Source of the DNA: Cercophora sp. LCS_1
Taxonomy: Eukaryota; Ascomycota; Sordariomycetes; Sordariales; Lasiosphaeriaceae
Direction of reading: 5' to 3'
DNA length: 64,000 nucleotides
Assembly: GCA_036250225.1 (NCBI GenBank)
Contig: JAPZLL010000034.1
Location: 38,724-102,723 of the forward strand
Under the pieces are notes generated by a model. It did no database searches, was not told where the DNA came from, and was given only the letters and a program-made list of their open reading frames with translations. Made by a program: the position numbers and the translations under genes. Below, piece after piece: positions 1 to 12,892 of the stretch (the first letter of the stretch is position 1; every line of letters begins with the position of its first letter).

Positions 1-267
1 CGAGCTCACGAACTTGTCAGCCTCCTCCCCCAGCTCTTCTTCCCTCTCTTTCTGAGTCTCGGTCACATCCTCGTCGAGATAGTCGTCAGCCTCGGAAAGC
101 CTGTCGGAGCTGTCCGTGCCAAACCCCCTTTGGTGCCCGGCATTCGGCGGTAGTGGGTCGGCGTCGTTGCTACGAGGGGTCGCTAGGCTGGGAGTGGAGG
201 TAGCAGAAACTCTGCCTACCTTGGCGGTGCCCGCCGTCGCACTTTGAGCCTTTCTCTTGGGAGGCAT
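1..267 (-). CDS. Hypothetical nuclear-type protein, N-terminal part only
   Basis: The minus strand opens with ATG at 265-267 and stays open for 89 codons to the window edge, so only the N-terminus is visible. The fragment begins MPPKRKA, is rich in lysine, alanine, serine and threonine for about 35 residues, and then becomes strongly acidic, with EADDYLDED followed by a glutamate-rich stretch. A basic start followed by an acidic, disordered segment is common in fungal chromatin or nucleolar proteins, but that is inference. No domain can be named. The gene diverges from the large plus-strand gene at 2.4 kb, with about 2.1 kb between them. Confidence 0.6.
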   Translation of the reverse strand, partial: MPPKRKAQSATAGTAKVGRVSATSTPSLATPRSNDADPLPPNAGHQRGFGTDSSDRLSEADDYLDEDVTETQKEREEELGEEADKFVSS

Positions 268-2386
268 GGGCAACCAGATTACCTCTTTGTGAATTCGGTG
301 TCGGGAGAACAAAGAGTTGGCCTTTCCCTTGGCGGGGAGGATGCGAAAACGTGGTTGGAAGCCTACGAACCTCGATTTATTTGTCAGCAGACAATGACTG
401 TACCTACCAAAGTTCTGCGCCTAAGTAAAGCTGTGCTACGCTCGCTCCTACACTTCCAGTGCTAAACACCGAAAGTTCTCAGAATCGATCAAAGCTTCGC
501 TTTAATAACGTCTCCAAGAGAGCCCTCGAGAAGGTTGGTGACCAGTGGAGATGCGACCGTGGATTCACTGTGCGCAGGGTTAGGGGCTTATATGGGGGTC
601 AAAGTGCAAATGAGCGCGATGGGACAGCATCTCAAATGTGAATCTCTTGAGCACCATGCTCCAGGGTTCCGGCTTCAAGACCATGGTGGGCAACCATGAA
701 TCGGGCTCCTGAGCTGTGAAGAGACTTTGGCGGGCACTTGGTAGCCTGAGTTCTAGGTGCCGAAAAGAGTGGGTCAAGGCTAGCCAGAGTTGGCGGCCGG
801 ACAGCAAAACATGACTTTTTCCTGTAATGCTGTCGATTTGGTTTGGGGGCCGGAACTACCTCTGGCGAAGACACGGCTTGGATAGAACCCGTCTACTTTG
901 GGGTGAACTTGTGGCAATCGAAAGATGAGAGTGCCCGACCCCAACTTGGACACACCCCGGATTGGTGTTCTTCGAAGGTGCAGCGAGGGCTTGTGAGTTG
1001 TCAATGCTAAGATGTATGTATGCTGAGCTGGCGTCACACCTTCAAGTTTCGGTCAAAGAAGCCAACACATTGGGTACTTTGTGGCTTGCCTCTCTTGCAA
1101 TCGCTGCCCGAAAGCGAGTCAATCCCGTTTGGCGATTCGCTCTTTGGCTGAGTCGTGCAGCCTGAGGCTCTCTGGTCGTCGCCGCAAAGGCCCAATCTCT
1201 ATGGACATCGGATGCACCTGTCCAATTCGGATCTGCTGGCGGGGCGCGGGAGAAACAACAACTCGACTGGAGGGGCTACAGCATTGAAGACGAAAAAAAA
1301 AATACCCCGAGTATGGATAGTCATGTCATGTCGTTGAAATGACCTGGGACTCGGGATCACACCTTCTGCATTTTGGCTCGGCCGCTACGAGAGTGGGGTC
1401 GTCTTGTTCTTGCAAGGGGTCCTTGTGCAGCGAACAAACTCAATTATCGTTGCCCCTTTTCCCCTTGTGTCGTCCCTGAATGCAAGTCGTGGTGGGACGG
1501 AATCCGGACCGAGGTGCAGAAACAATGAAGATGCGGCCGCAGGTGTACATAAAACGTGATTCCTGTATGCATTTTCTGGATTGAGACCGAGTGCCAGCTG
1601 TATGTATGTCTGGCCTCAAAACCTGCCGGGCCATGTGCTCGAGTCCAATGGATGGGGTGGACGCGCCAATTGTTGCGAGGTACTCCGGGCCTGGCAGCGT
1701 GCAGCAGGCGCATGGCTGTTACTTCTGCCCCTCGCCAGGTACCGACCATCTGCCAAATGACAGCGAGATTATCGGTCCCGGACGTGTGGAGTGGCAGGGA
1801 ACTGTTCATTAAATCGCTGGCAAAAAATAATTAGTGGAGGAGACGCACTCACCCATCGCCCTCCTTACGCACTTCCCTTCCCCAGGTTCACGCCAAACAC
1901 CACGGCCATCCTCGCGTCTTCTCTTCTGGTGTTGCGTGTTTCCGACTCGACTTACTTCGGCACACTGCGCGCCCCCCTTGCGATTCGGCCACCACTCGCG
2001 ACGACCCGATGCGTCCGGATTTTCAAGCCGTTGGTTTTCCCGCCTTTCTGTCGCTCCTTTAACCCAGTACCAACTTTTTAATTTTCTTTGCCTGTTCGAT
2101 TCCACACGTCCCCCGTTTTGCCGAGAACGCGTCGCGCCTAGTCCCGCCCGACGACACTCGACTTCTGCTGTGTCTCTCCAGGTCTTGCTGGTCTTTGGAG
2201 ACTATCGAGTGACAGTTGGCGACGCGTATTCCCGAGTATCAGTTGCGGACGAGTCAAGCTTCGTCTGCACTGATCTCATCGAGGTGAGGCTAAACCTATC
2301 AAACTCGCACCGCCCGGCTCCCGCCCCAGCCCGGCAGCAAAGTGTGTTTTGACAATGTTGCTGACACACAGCCTTCTTCATCCCAG
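268..2386. other. Intergenic region and probable 5' leader of the 2.4-kb gene
   Basis: This 2.1-kb stretch separates two divergent genes. Open frames here are short or begin without ATG; the longest, 1834-2352, starts with GTG. The last 600 bases are pyrimidine-rich, like a fungal 5' UTR. A likely leader intron runs from GTGAGG at 2284 to CAG at 2384-2386, with a CTGAC branch point near 2361. No ATG lies in the frame that would lead into the downstream coding exon. Confidence 0.45.
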
Positions 2387-5300
2387 GATCTTTGAAGACG
2401 TCGTCCCCAAAGTCGTCGCCGCCTCAAACTCCTCCTCGTGCATCCGCACAGGACGGCCCCAGAGACCACCGGTCTCGGCAAGATTACTCGCCTGCGTCTT
2501 CAGCTCTCTCAAGCGCCTCGACTGCCGACGGCGAGGCATCTCCCGAACTCCCTCCTTTACCGGTACCTCGGCTCCCTGAGCGGGTGCTTGGTTTACTAAG
2601 GACCCCGCCAGCACACTCTGCGCACGACGGAGTTGCCCAAGACGAAGCGCTTCGGCAAGGGACTGCCCAGCACGACGCCACGCAGTGGGGATCGCCGTAC
2701 CCACGGCACCTGCGTGACGAGAGCTTGAGCAGCGAGAGCTCGGAAGAATCCCCCATCCACCAGTTGGACTTACAAACCCGTTTTCTTCGCCCAGCGCCCC
2801 TTGTTCAAGAATCGCAACCAGAACCGCCATCTTCCATCAGCGCAGCAGCAGCAGTCTTAGCAAATCGTGCACGCCGCGTTGCGCACGGCATTACCGAAGA
2901 TTGGATTCGACAGCATACGGTAGCTGGAGGCAGCGACTTAGAGAAGCGCCACTGGCTCAGTGACGGCACCGGCGATAGTGAGAACTCTTCATTGAGCGGC
3001 TCATTTTCCGGGGAAGAGGCCGCTTGGTTAGGATTTCCAGACCATCCAACACCGAGAGCCAGTCGTCAGAAGAACGGGATCAGGAAGGCATCGCAAGGTC
3101 GCCCAAGAAAACAGTCGAGCAGTGAAACCCTGAAGGCGTTATTGAGTCAAAAAGAAGAAAGCACGCAAGCAAAAATGGCTTCGTCTGACGAGAGGACCTC
3201 GTTTGACAGCGAGAATCCCACCCCAACCTCTGGGGTTGTGGAGTCGTCAGTGTCTATCGAGCGACCAAGCACTCCAGAGATGGCCAACCCAGCCAAGGCA
3301 GACGCCGCGGCGCCCAATACTCCCTTGAGGTTAGCGAAGAGGGCTCCATTGAACACCACCCCCCGACTTAAGAAGAAGGTCCCATGGAAAGGGAAAAATA
3401 TTATGGTGCTCCTGCCAAGAGATGATGAGCGTGGCCAGCCGGGAAAGTCTGTTATGCCTTTGAGCCAATCCGCTGTTGAAGGCATGCTTCGGAGTTGGGG
3501 GCAACTCGGTTACAACGTCGATGGCTTCGACCTCGGCCGTCCAGCAGAAGTCTTTTCATCCGAGGAGCAATCGCAAAGCAGGGGCGCCTGGCCGGACTTT
3601 GATGATTTGATTACCGAACGGAAAACCAGGAACTGGAAAGTTCAGCTTCCTGATTTGAATGGTGAGATCACATCCTGTATGATCCGGATCCTGTGCTGAC
3701 ACTCCATTAGCTTGGAAGAAGTATGTGGACGAGCTCAACGAAGCAAAACTTCGTGCCCTCGGAGTCTCGTTTGGGGAAGACGAACCACCAGCCCCATCAA
3801 TCTCACCGGCTTCCACGATGAGCCGACAAGCATCCGTGGCACATTACCCTCCGCTTCCGTTTTCTCCTCCGCTACCAACTTCGTCAGCCTCAAGTGCTCA
3901 AGCAATGCCAGGATTTCCGTTCCCCCCTCCGTTCTCCGCTGCAGGCAGTCCTGGCATTCCTGCCAGCGCCTCGCCTGCTTCTTTCTCCGGCAAATTCAAC
4001 CCGAGGGCCTCTATTTCCATTCCTTCGCCTCATGGCTGGTCTCCTCAGATGATGCTGCCACCCGGACATCGCGCCGGCTCACCTTCGCTCGCTAATCTCG
4101 CTGCTATGATGTCGCCAGTGTCGCCGTTCTCTGTCGATGGATTGTCTGGCCCTCTTGCCCATCAAAGACATCAATCACTGCAGTTCCCAGTCTTGCCTCA
4201 TCAGTTCCAGGCGCCGGTGAGAGCTTCGCCACGTCTTCAGGATCTTCGTGAGGTCGACGAGGAGGCTCCAAGCAAAAGCCCGTCAAAGACGCCAGAGCCC
4301 GGCTTCGTTCGTCATAATCCCAGTGACAGTCTACAGAAAGAGATCGATGAGGCGGAATATCAGCTCGAGGAAGAACAATACCACCTCGAGGAGCAGATGC
4401 GATCCCAGCTGGAGAATGATGAAGACTACGGCCCCCATGCTGTCGAGATACCACCTGTCTTATCTGCTCCTTCGCACATGAGGGATTCTTCTGTTCAGTT
4501 TGCGCCCCAGCCTCCTCGGTTTGGCGGCGACGCGAATGGCCTTGTGCTGCACCATCCCAGGCCTCATAGCCGCGGTCACTCATTGTCGCAGAAGTACTAT
4601 ACGGAGGAGGACGTTGGCCACGATGGTTTCAGGCCCACCCTGCAAACTCTCGCAACACCGCAGGGTGACGAATCCGAAGTTGAGACCAATCCAAGCAATT
4701 TGGGCACCCCGATCCAGGCCTTCGACTTCTCTAAGCTTCACCAGAGGTCGTTCTCTACCGCGAGCAATCCATGGACCGACAATGAGTCTGGCAAGTCCGG
4801 CAATGGGTCTCACCAACGGCGGATTAGTCATGGCAGCAAGCCGTCCTTGTCGGGGCTCAATGTGAAGGCTCCCGAGTTCAAGCTCAACCCAACGAACTCG
4901 TTTAAGCCCGGGGAATTTGTCTTCTCTGGCAGCAACCTACCGCAACAACCTGCCGTTTTCAATGCTGGGCTGGCTTCTGCCACCTCAAGTCAGTTTAGCT
5001 TCCCTCCGGCAACCGCTTCTTTTTCCAAGATCAACCCGGCTGCCTCTGTGTTTTCGCCACGTCAAAGCGAGTTCAGCTTCTCGAGCTCTGGTCCTAAATT
5101 CAGGCCGGATGCACCGTCCTTCACCCCGCATTCGCTGTCCAACTCGATCACTAGCCCGATTGTCTCGGGTGCCGAGAGCGGTAGCAATCGCGCAAGTTCT
5201 ATCTTTGGGAACATTGATCTCAACAATTCGGAGGCAGCAAAACCAACCAAGAAATCGAAAGCTATCCCCATCGTGCGCCCAGACAGCAAGCAATCTCAGC

Positions 5301-8300
5301 ACGAGGAAGCTCAGGAGGGAGAGGACGGCCGCTTGATTGACGAATCGCGGGTGAAGCGAGCTCGTGCAAGCCACGGTGATGGAGATGATGTGCCGCTGTT
5401 CGCGGAACAACCCGCCGAGTTCAGTGTTCCTGAAAAGGTTGCTGAGGATCTCGAGGATGAGGATGCTATTCCTGTCGAGGAGAAGTCATTTGATGAGTCA
5501 AACCTTGGTCAGGGAGATATGACGATGTCGTCGACTTTCGCGTCGGAAGTTGCAGACACTAAGGCCACAAGCCCCACGGAAACATCTCCGGATCAGACGA
5601 CTTTGAATTGGACTCCCTTCGAATTCAACAACAACGCCGAATCGCAGTCGTTTAGCGAAGCTAGGCCGTTTGGCGAGGATACGTTCAAACCGTCCCACAA
5701 GAAGTCGTTGTCTGCGACCGCCAATCCTTTCGTCCCTGGAACGTCAATATGGGAGCCCAAACCCAGCGCCGATGACAATGCTGTTAGCGATGACCCTGTT
5801 GAGGATGTCGATGCCGTCGGCGTCAACGAACTTGAGGATCGTGATGCTGGTTTGAGACGATCACCCTCGCCTGAACAAATAGAAGATATGGCGGACCAAC
5901 AAAACCAAGAACAGACTACCGAACTTGTCGAGACGCCTGTCCCGGAGCCTGTCAAGGAAGTGACCCGGCCGTCGCCTCCTACAGTTCAAACATCTGTCGT
6001 TTCTGTGACGGGTGGCTTGGGAGCTTCCCGTTTTGCATCGCCACCGCCCAAGTCCAAGGGGCTTGCTGCTTCGCGTTTTGCTGCTGCGTCACCGGTCAAG
6101 GAAATCGAGGTCCAGGAATCCGTCGTCTCCCCGTTAGACGCCGACGACATTGAGCAGGCTATCCCTCTTGCTACGGACAACCTGTCTCCTCTCACCGACG
6201 AGCATGTTGAGCCGGTTGTGGATTCTGAGCCCGTTGAAGAATACAACCCCGAAATGAGCATGGAGGATCTTGATGCAATCATGGCTCACTTCAACCGGAA
6301 TCCTGGTATTGGCGTCATCCGTTCCAATCCTCAAGCCGTTTTCCAACCAAGCCCTACTCGCCATCTTGATCTAGCGGCTGTTACGAATCCCTCGCCTCTG
6401 CGTCTCCCACCACAGAACTTCCGGAGCGATGCCCCCAGCCCCAGCCCGCGTCGGTACGCCGGACTTCCCCTCGAGCCGTCGCAGCCGATCTTGTCAACAG
6501 AAATGGAGGATCCCTTCCTCGATCCGCCTCAGAGTGCCCAGACTTTCGATGGATCCGGCGCCGTGCACCGTCTCAATGGTAGTGAAAGCGTGCCGGCTAG
6601 TGACTGGGACGGAGTATTCAGCGAGGACGAGCAAGGGAAGCTGGAGTCTCGTACCAACTTTTTCGATGGCCACGTCAATGATCTCGTCGGTGGTCTCCTC
6701 GCTGCTCGCCTTGCTCCGCTTGAGCAAACACTCGAAACCATTAGGCATGGCCTTGTAGGCTTATCACGAGGGACGCCATCAAGCCGACGTGAGAGACGTA
6801 GCTTGTCCGCTGATGTTCACAAGAGCGACGCCGATGATGAGGACGACGACGTACCAATTCCCCGACGTTCGATGAGCCCTCGTCGTGACCGCCGGCTGGA
6901 ACAAATTCGCGCTGTTGTATTGGATGCCTTTGCTAGCCAACAGCGAAGCGCCCCCAAAGAGGCGTCTCCCGCCCCTGTCGCCGCTGATGAAGCCAGCAGC
7001 GCTGTTGTGCTCAAGGCCATTGAGGATATGAAGGAGCAGTTTGCCCAGACTCTTCATCTTGACTTCCGTGGCGAAGACCTCCGAAATATTGTTGAGGAGG
7101 CGGTACAAAGCAAGATACCAACCCCTCTGCCCGTTGATGATAAGACCGATACCATCAACGAGCTTCAAGCTAGGATTCTTGAGCTTGAGCAGAAGGTTCG
7201 CCAAGAACAAGACAAGACTGAAGCTGAGCTGGCTGCTCGCCGTGCTGCCGAAGACAGGGCCGCTGATCTGAACCGCGAGCTTGAGTCCGCGGCGACCAAG
7301 ATTGAGGTTGAGATGATGAACAAGAGCGCCCTGAACCAGCGGATTACCGACTTGGAGGACCGAAACCACCACTTGGAAAGCCAGGCCGATGCCGAAATCC
7401 AAGGGCGAAGGGCTGCAGAAGACAGGCTCTCGGAAGTACAACGATTGCTCCGCATCTCTTCCGAGGAGGAAGTCCGCCTTAGGGAGGTGGTTGATGAGAG
7501 AGACCAAAAGATAAAATCTCTTGAGTCAGCACAGGCTAAGACCGCAATGCGCCTTACCCTTCTGGATGCTACTCAATCGAATGCCCAGCAATCTCAAAGC
7601 GAGGCGCAGAACCGTATCAACATGCTCGAGACCGACCTTCGCGATGCTCGCCAAGAGGCACGCCACTGGCGCTCTGAAGCAGACCGGCTTACTGAAATCG
7701 CGACGAGGCGCAACAACGATCTTACCGAAGCTCTCGGGGAGAACAAAGCCCTTCACAAGCTCATTGACACTCTCGGCGCACAGCTGCAGGAGAACGAACG
7801 TGTTCGCGAGAGCTGGCGCTCCAAGTTTATCGTGCTCCAGGACGAAATGGCAAGGGCCGCCCGCGACATTAGTGAGGAGAATGCTAGGCGCAGCAAGAGG
7901 GAGCAGGAACTGTTGGCTCGCCAGGAAGTGCTTGACGCCAGGCTCCAGGCCGAGGCACGGACGAGGGAGCGTATCGAGACCGAGCTTGAGCGTTTGGAGA
8001 TGGGCGAGCGCCAGGGTATGCGTGCCGTATCCGAATGCAAACGATTGGAAGCGCTCCTTGCGGAGATGCGGACCGAGAACAACAAGTTGCACCAGAGTGC
8101 CATGCGCTTCCAAGCCGAGTTCCAAGAAGCTAGAGAATCCGGCGCTCGGGAAGTGCAACGCACACGCGATGCGATGCAGACTGAACTGGATAGCGCGAAC
8201 CACCAGGTCAATGTTGTTCGTGAAGAGCTGGAGGACCAGGTCGCTAGACTGCGAGCTCAGCTTGACCAAACCAAAATGGACGCCGACACAGCGAGGGCCC

Positions 8301-9529
8301 GCCATGAGATGCTATTGGAAGAGGCCCATTCGTCCAAGAATGCCGAGCTCGAACAAGCCCTCGTTTCCAAGCGTATCGAGCTTGAGGAGCTAGCGAGCAG
8401 ACACCAAAACGACATCGAGGACCTCCAGGCTCGCTATGAGCGCCAGATCAGCAACACAACCGAGGATGCTCAGCGCGCCGAGCAAAACTTACTGGAACGG
8501 CTCAGTATCTCGACATCAAAGTGCGAGCATCTCCAAGACAAGATTGCTCATTTGGAAGAGAAGCTTGAGATCGCCAAGGAGGCAGCCCGCGCCGCCGCCC
8601 AAGCTGCTAAATCATCTGTCGGAAGCCCTGAGCCCAGCGCCCGTGCCAGGGCGGCGTCGCGCGTCTCGGTGCCCGAAAAGATCTCCCCACAGGCCCTCCG
8701 GGAGTCCATCATGGTGTTGCAGGAGCAGCTCCAGGAGCGCGAGCACCGAATCGAAGAACTTGAGCATGCCGTCGAACAGGCTGACCCCGATGCCGAAACC
8801 AAGATCACCAAGCGCGACGACGAGATTATCTGGCTCCGCGAACTCCTTGCTGTCAGGCATTCGGACCTGCAAGACATCATCCTGGCACTTTCTCGGGATG
8901 ACTACGACCGTGTCGCGGTCAAGGACGCAGCCATTCGCCTGAAGGCTAACCTCCAGATGGAGGAGCAGGAGCGTGAGAGGGCGATGAATGGAGGGTCCGC
9001 CATCAATCTCCCCAACATCGCAGCCACAATTCGGGATGCCGCAACACCCCGAGTTGCTCAGGCTGTGGGTCCCCTGGCAGCGGCTTGGGGCAACTGGAGG
9101 AAGCAACGGGACCCCAACGCGTTTGGGAGCCTAGGCAGTGTTTTGTCATCACCTGCCCCCATCAACGGAAGACATTCGTCGACGCCTTCTAAGAGCAGCC
9201 CGGCAGGAAGCAGCTTCCTTGGGGGGCTCCTGACGCCTCCTGCCTCGAGCATACGCCAGACGTCCCCGAGCGTCGCTGCTGGCAAGCAACCAACGGCGTT
9301 TTCGAGCACCGGGCGTCGATTCACACCACAGGACCTCGCGAACCGACCGCGCGGCCCCTCAAATGCCTCCACGTCGTCCAGACAGGAGGCCAAGATGCCG
9401 ATGCGCGAGACACCGCCTCGTCGCGCCGCCCCCGGGCCAATGACGCCTCCCATGATGCGTCCGAGCGCGTACGACTCGGATGCGCAGGCGGCAGAGGATT
9501 TTGACGATGCTAGTTTCTTCGACGATTAA
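2387..9529 (+). CDS. Very large Pro/Ser-rich coiled-coil protein, about 2360 residues
   Basis: The exons are 2387-3661 and 3711-9529, with a 49-bp intron (GTGAGA, CTGAC branch, TTAG) that keeps the frame. The stop is TAA at 9527. The first 2 kb of coding is rich in proline and serine. A well-ordered block then spans the splice junction: it starts at KGKNIMVLLPRDDERG, runs through a WG-x-LGYN region, and continues as WKKYVDELNEAKLRALGVSF. A long disordered segment follows. A nearly continuous coiled coil is encoded from about 7.0 to 8.6 kb, with another at 8.7-8.95 kb, and the C-terminal tail is basic and proline-rich. This architecture suggests a scaffold or a cytoskeletal, septal or spindle-pole protein, but I do not recognise the family. 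No in-frame ATG exists upstream of the first coding exon, so a short 5' exon is missing from this model. Confidence 0.8.
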
Positions 9530-10752
9530 GTTTTTATGAAGCGCGATATGACACGTCTAGTCGCGGGGATAATGGAGGAAGGGAACTGGATCGACACCAC
9601 TCTTTTCTTTGTCAATCTTTTCTTTGATTCGCTCGAGAAGGAAGAAGGAATGGCAGACATGACATCGCATACCCGTCACACCACAACCCCGACGATTGGG
9701 TCAACGTCGTCTTTTTTTTATCTCCGGGTTTGGCTTTTCTCTTTTCGTGTTGCTGGGAATCCGCAATAAGATTGGGCCTGAACTAGAATGATACCCGTTG
9801 CTTTTGCGCGTTCTTTTCACTGGGGTCGAACAGGCTAGGGGGCCCAGAGGGGGCAGAGACCCGCCTTTTCTGTCGTTATCCTGTATCTACTTTTTTTCTG
9901 TTTCCTTGTCGCTGATATGAATGCGAAGCTTGCATAAGTAGGGAGGGTAATCTCTGGGGGCCAGGAGCGAAGAGGCTAGGGAGGTGTTTGCTGCATTGCA
10001 CATATTTCGCACTCGTTCTTTACTGTAAACTGATCTGCAATGACGGCTTGTATCATGAATCTCTGTAGTGTTAGGATCGCCGTGGTGGTGGTGCTAGGCA
10101 CCGTAATCTAATCACTCCCTTATCTGAAGTCTCAAGCCTGATCCTCGCAGTGAACGTGAATCCTCCCGTCTGGGGTATGCAGAAACTAGCAAGCTTGCCT
10201 CAGACGGCTTTAAGGTGCTGACCCCTCCCGACGGGTCGGATACTGTGCGGGTTACACTGCATGGCTGACTTGGGCGTCTCGTCATCCAATAAGACACGGG
10301 TCGGTCCGGACACAATTGCACGAGGACTCTGCATCGAGTTAGACCCGAACAAGCAAATGGTGGGCTTTCTGCTGAAAGATCACCAGCTGACACTGCTGTC
10401 ACAGTTCACTGTATCACAGCGGGGAAGTCCCTCAGCGTGCGTCCCCCATCATGTCGCCGGTGTGCGCTGGCTGGCTGCGGGCGGGGTGATGATGTTTTTG
10501 TGGCCCATTCATTGATTGGCGCGGGGGCGTGGCCGGGATAGACACGATTGCAATGTTTCCTCTTCTGGTGGACTGCAAGGCGACCATGGGCTAGCGTCAG
10601 CCTTGATGCGGGGGATATCGTCTCGGATTTGCGAGGCCTGGGTCGTGGCTGCCAAAGTTGTCGGAGTGATAAGCTTGGGCGAGACTTCCCCAGCCTGCCA
10701 TCCTCTCTTTTTCCCCAGCCGCTGCAGCATTGGCCAACTTTGTGTCAACACC
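9530..10752. other. 3' region of the coiled-coil gene and P450 promoter
   Basis: The first few hundred bases are T-rich and GA-rich, typical of a fungal 3' UTR. The part nearest the P450 start is pyrimidine-rich. I see no further gene, and I could not pick out a TATA element with confidence. Confidence 0.4.
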
Positions 10753-12415
10753 ATGGCGCTTGGCGATCTCGTCTCGTCTGTGACATACGCCCAAATCGGG
10801 GGCCTTTTGGGGCTTCTCGCTGTTTACACACTCTACGGAGCGATCTGGCGGCTGCGCCTCAGTCCCATCGCTCACGTCCCCGGCCCTAGGCTGGCGGCCC
10901 TGACATGGTGGTACGAGTTCTACTACGACATCATCCTCGGCGGACAGTATGTCTTCAAGATCCTCGAGCTACATAACCAGTACGGACCAATCGTGCGCAT
11001 CAACCCTTACGAAGTTCACATTCGGGACCCGGACTTCTTCCCGCAGCTGTATCCAAACTCGAACAAGCGCCGTGACCGCTGGCACTTTTACACGAAGCAA
11101 TTCGGTGCCCCTGGTTCAGGAGTGGGCACAATCGACCACGACCTGCATCGGCTACGCCGCGCCGCCGTCAACCCCTTCTTCTCCACGGCCTCTGTCCGCC
11201 GCCTCCAACCCGTGATCGAATCTTGCGTCGACGCCCTCCTCTCTCGCCTCCACTCGGATGGCCTTCTCCCCGACAAGAAGCCGATCGACATTCTGTACCC
11301 CTTCTCGGCCTTCACCCACGACGTCATCAACGAATACGCCTTTGCTCGACACTCCGCAAACACGTCCCTCCCAGATTATGGCGCCTTTGAAACCGACTCC
11401 CTCCTCACCGGCACGGTAATACAAACCCCTGCTTTTGGTTTCCGAAAAATTAGGGAGCTAACCAACCCAGCACTATGGCAAAGCCCTCCAACACATCTCC
11501 CCCTTACTTACCCTCACAACGCTCCTCCCTGACCCAGTCCTCTCCGCCCTAGTACCCGGCTGGGCCGGCTTCCTGTCTATCAAAAGATCCATTCACAGCC
11601 AAATCGCCTCCATCCAGTCCACCCTCAACACGCCCGCCTGGACCCTGGACGTCTCCCACCCCACTATTTTCCACGAGCTTCTCTCCTCCAAGATCCTCCC
11701 GCCCAGCGAGAAAACGCTCCTCCGCCTCGCAGAGGAGGGCCAAGTTCTCGTCCAAGCCGGTACACTCACCGCGTCATGGGCACTCGCCTTGGCGACGTAT
11801 TTTCTCCTCTCTCAGCCCTCCACCCTCCAAAAACTACGGGACGAGCTGGAGAAACACATCCCCGATCCAGGTTTGAGTGTGCCGCTCGCGGAGCTGGAAC
11901 AACTACCCTATCTGAGGGCATTGGTAAAAGAGACAGTACGGCACAGCCTTGGCGCCTCTGGGCGATCGGCCCGTGTTTGCCCCGATGAAGACCTCATCTT
12001 CGTCGACAAAGCAGGAAGCAAGTGGGTGTTACCACGGGGCGTGGCGGTGGCTATGACCAACTACTACACGGCGCGAGACCCGGACATATACAAAGACCCG
12101 TTTGAGTTCCGGCCGGAAAGATGGATCGATAGCGATGCGGAGGAGATCGCGAGAATGGACAAGTATTTGACCGTGTTTAGCGGAGGTGCCAGAGTCTGCT
12201 TGGGCATGTGGTTGGCGCAAGCAGAGATCACACTGGGGTTGGCTAAGTTGTGGAGGGTATGGGGTACCGAGGGGGATCGAAGGAGGGCGGATGTTGGGCG
12301 AATGAGGCTATTTGAGACTAACATCAGGGATGTGACGATGGCGGCAGATTATTTCATTCCCATTCCGTGGAAGAGTACAAAAGGCGTGAGGGTTGTGCTG
12401 AAAAGCTTCGAGTGA
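10753..12415 (+). CDS. Cytochrome P450 monooxygenase
   Basis: The exons are 10753-11415 and 11471-12415, joined in phase 0 across a 55-bp intron (GTAATA, CTAAC branch, CCAG), giving 535 residues. The protein has an N-terminal membrane anchor (GGLLGLLAVYTLY) and a proline-rich hinge (HVPGPRL). The I-helix sequence is AGTLTASW, the ExxR motif is KETVR with E375 and R378, and PERW follows the K' region. The heme loop FSGGARVCLG places the thiolate at Cys464. All landmarks of an intact microsomal class II P450 are present. The I-helix lacks the usual acidic residue before threonine. The Gly-Arg sequence after ExxR resembles the trichodiene-oxygenase-like P450s of fungal secondary metabolism, but the substrate cannot be deduced. 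The gene converges on the transcription factor at 12.9-15.9 kb, and the dehydrogenase at 16.8 kb could act in the same pathway. Confidence 0.93.
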
Positions 12416-12892
12416 TTGTTGTCACCATTGATATTCGGGAATGCCTTCTTCTTTAGAATGGGGCACGTTGGGATGGATGTTGGACCCAGAAAGAATATAC
12501 AGATTGATTGGGCCAAAAAATGCAAAAGCTCAGGTCCTGGGTTTTTCTGAATCTTGCAACTGGCGACCACGCCACCTAGTAGAATCGAACCCAGGACTTT
12601 ACGAAACCGTGTGTGGCATACCACGCATGCGCGCACCGGGACGATTTCTAGTCGGCTGTGTGAGCAAGACGAAGCTCAATGCCGCTCGGCCGCGACGTCC
12701 TTCTTTCTAAGCCCAACTTGACAGAACCTGTCCTCCGGGCACTTATGTGGTTCTTGGACCCGCCGTTCCCTTATTGTTCGTCTTCCTTCATCCACCCCCT
12801 GCCAAGAAAGTAAACAGACCCACTACATCAGACAACAATAACAACAACAACAACGGAGACCATTTTGTACCTATCTTTTCCGCACACCTTCC
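12416..12892. other. Convergent 3' region between P450 and regulator
   Basis: This spacer lies between two converging genes. It holds a minus-strand tRNA-like B-box around 12570-12590 without a foldable cloverleaf, and a short AAC-repeat near 12835-12855. I see no gene in it. Confidence 0.4.

Noticed and set aside
1834..2352. Plus-strand frame of 172 codons before the large coiled-coil gene
   Set aside because: It begins with GTG, has no ATG, and does not splice in phase to the following exon. It is better explained as 5' leader.
12545..12640. Minus-strand tRNA gene
   Set aside because: The B-box is present but the T-stem does not pair and no acceptor stem can be formed.
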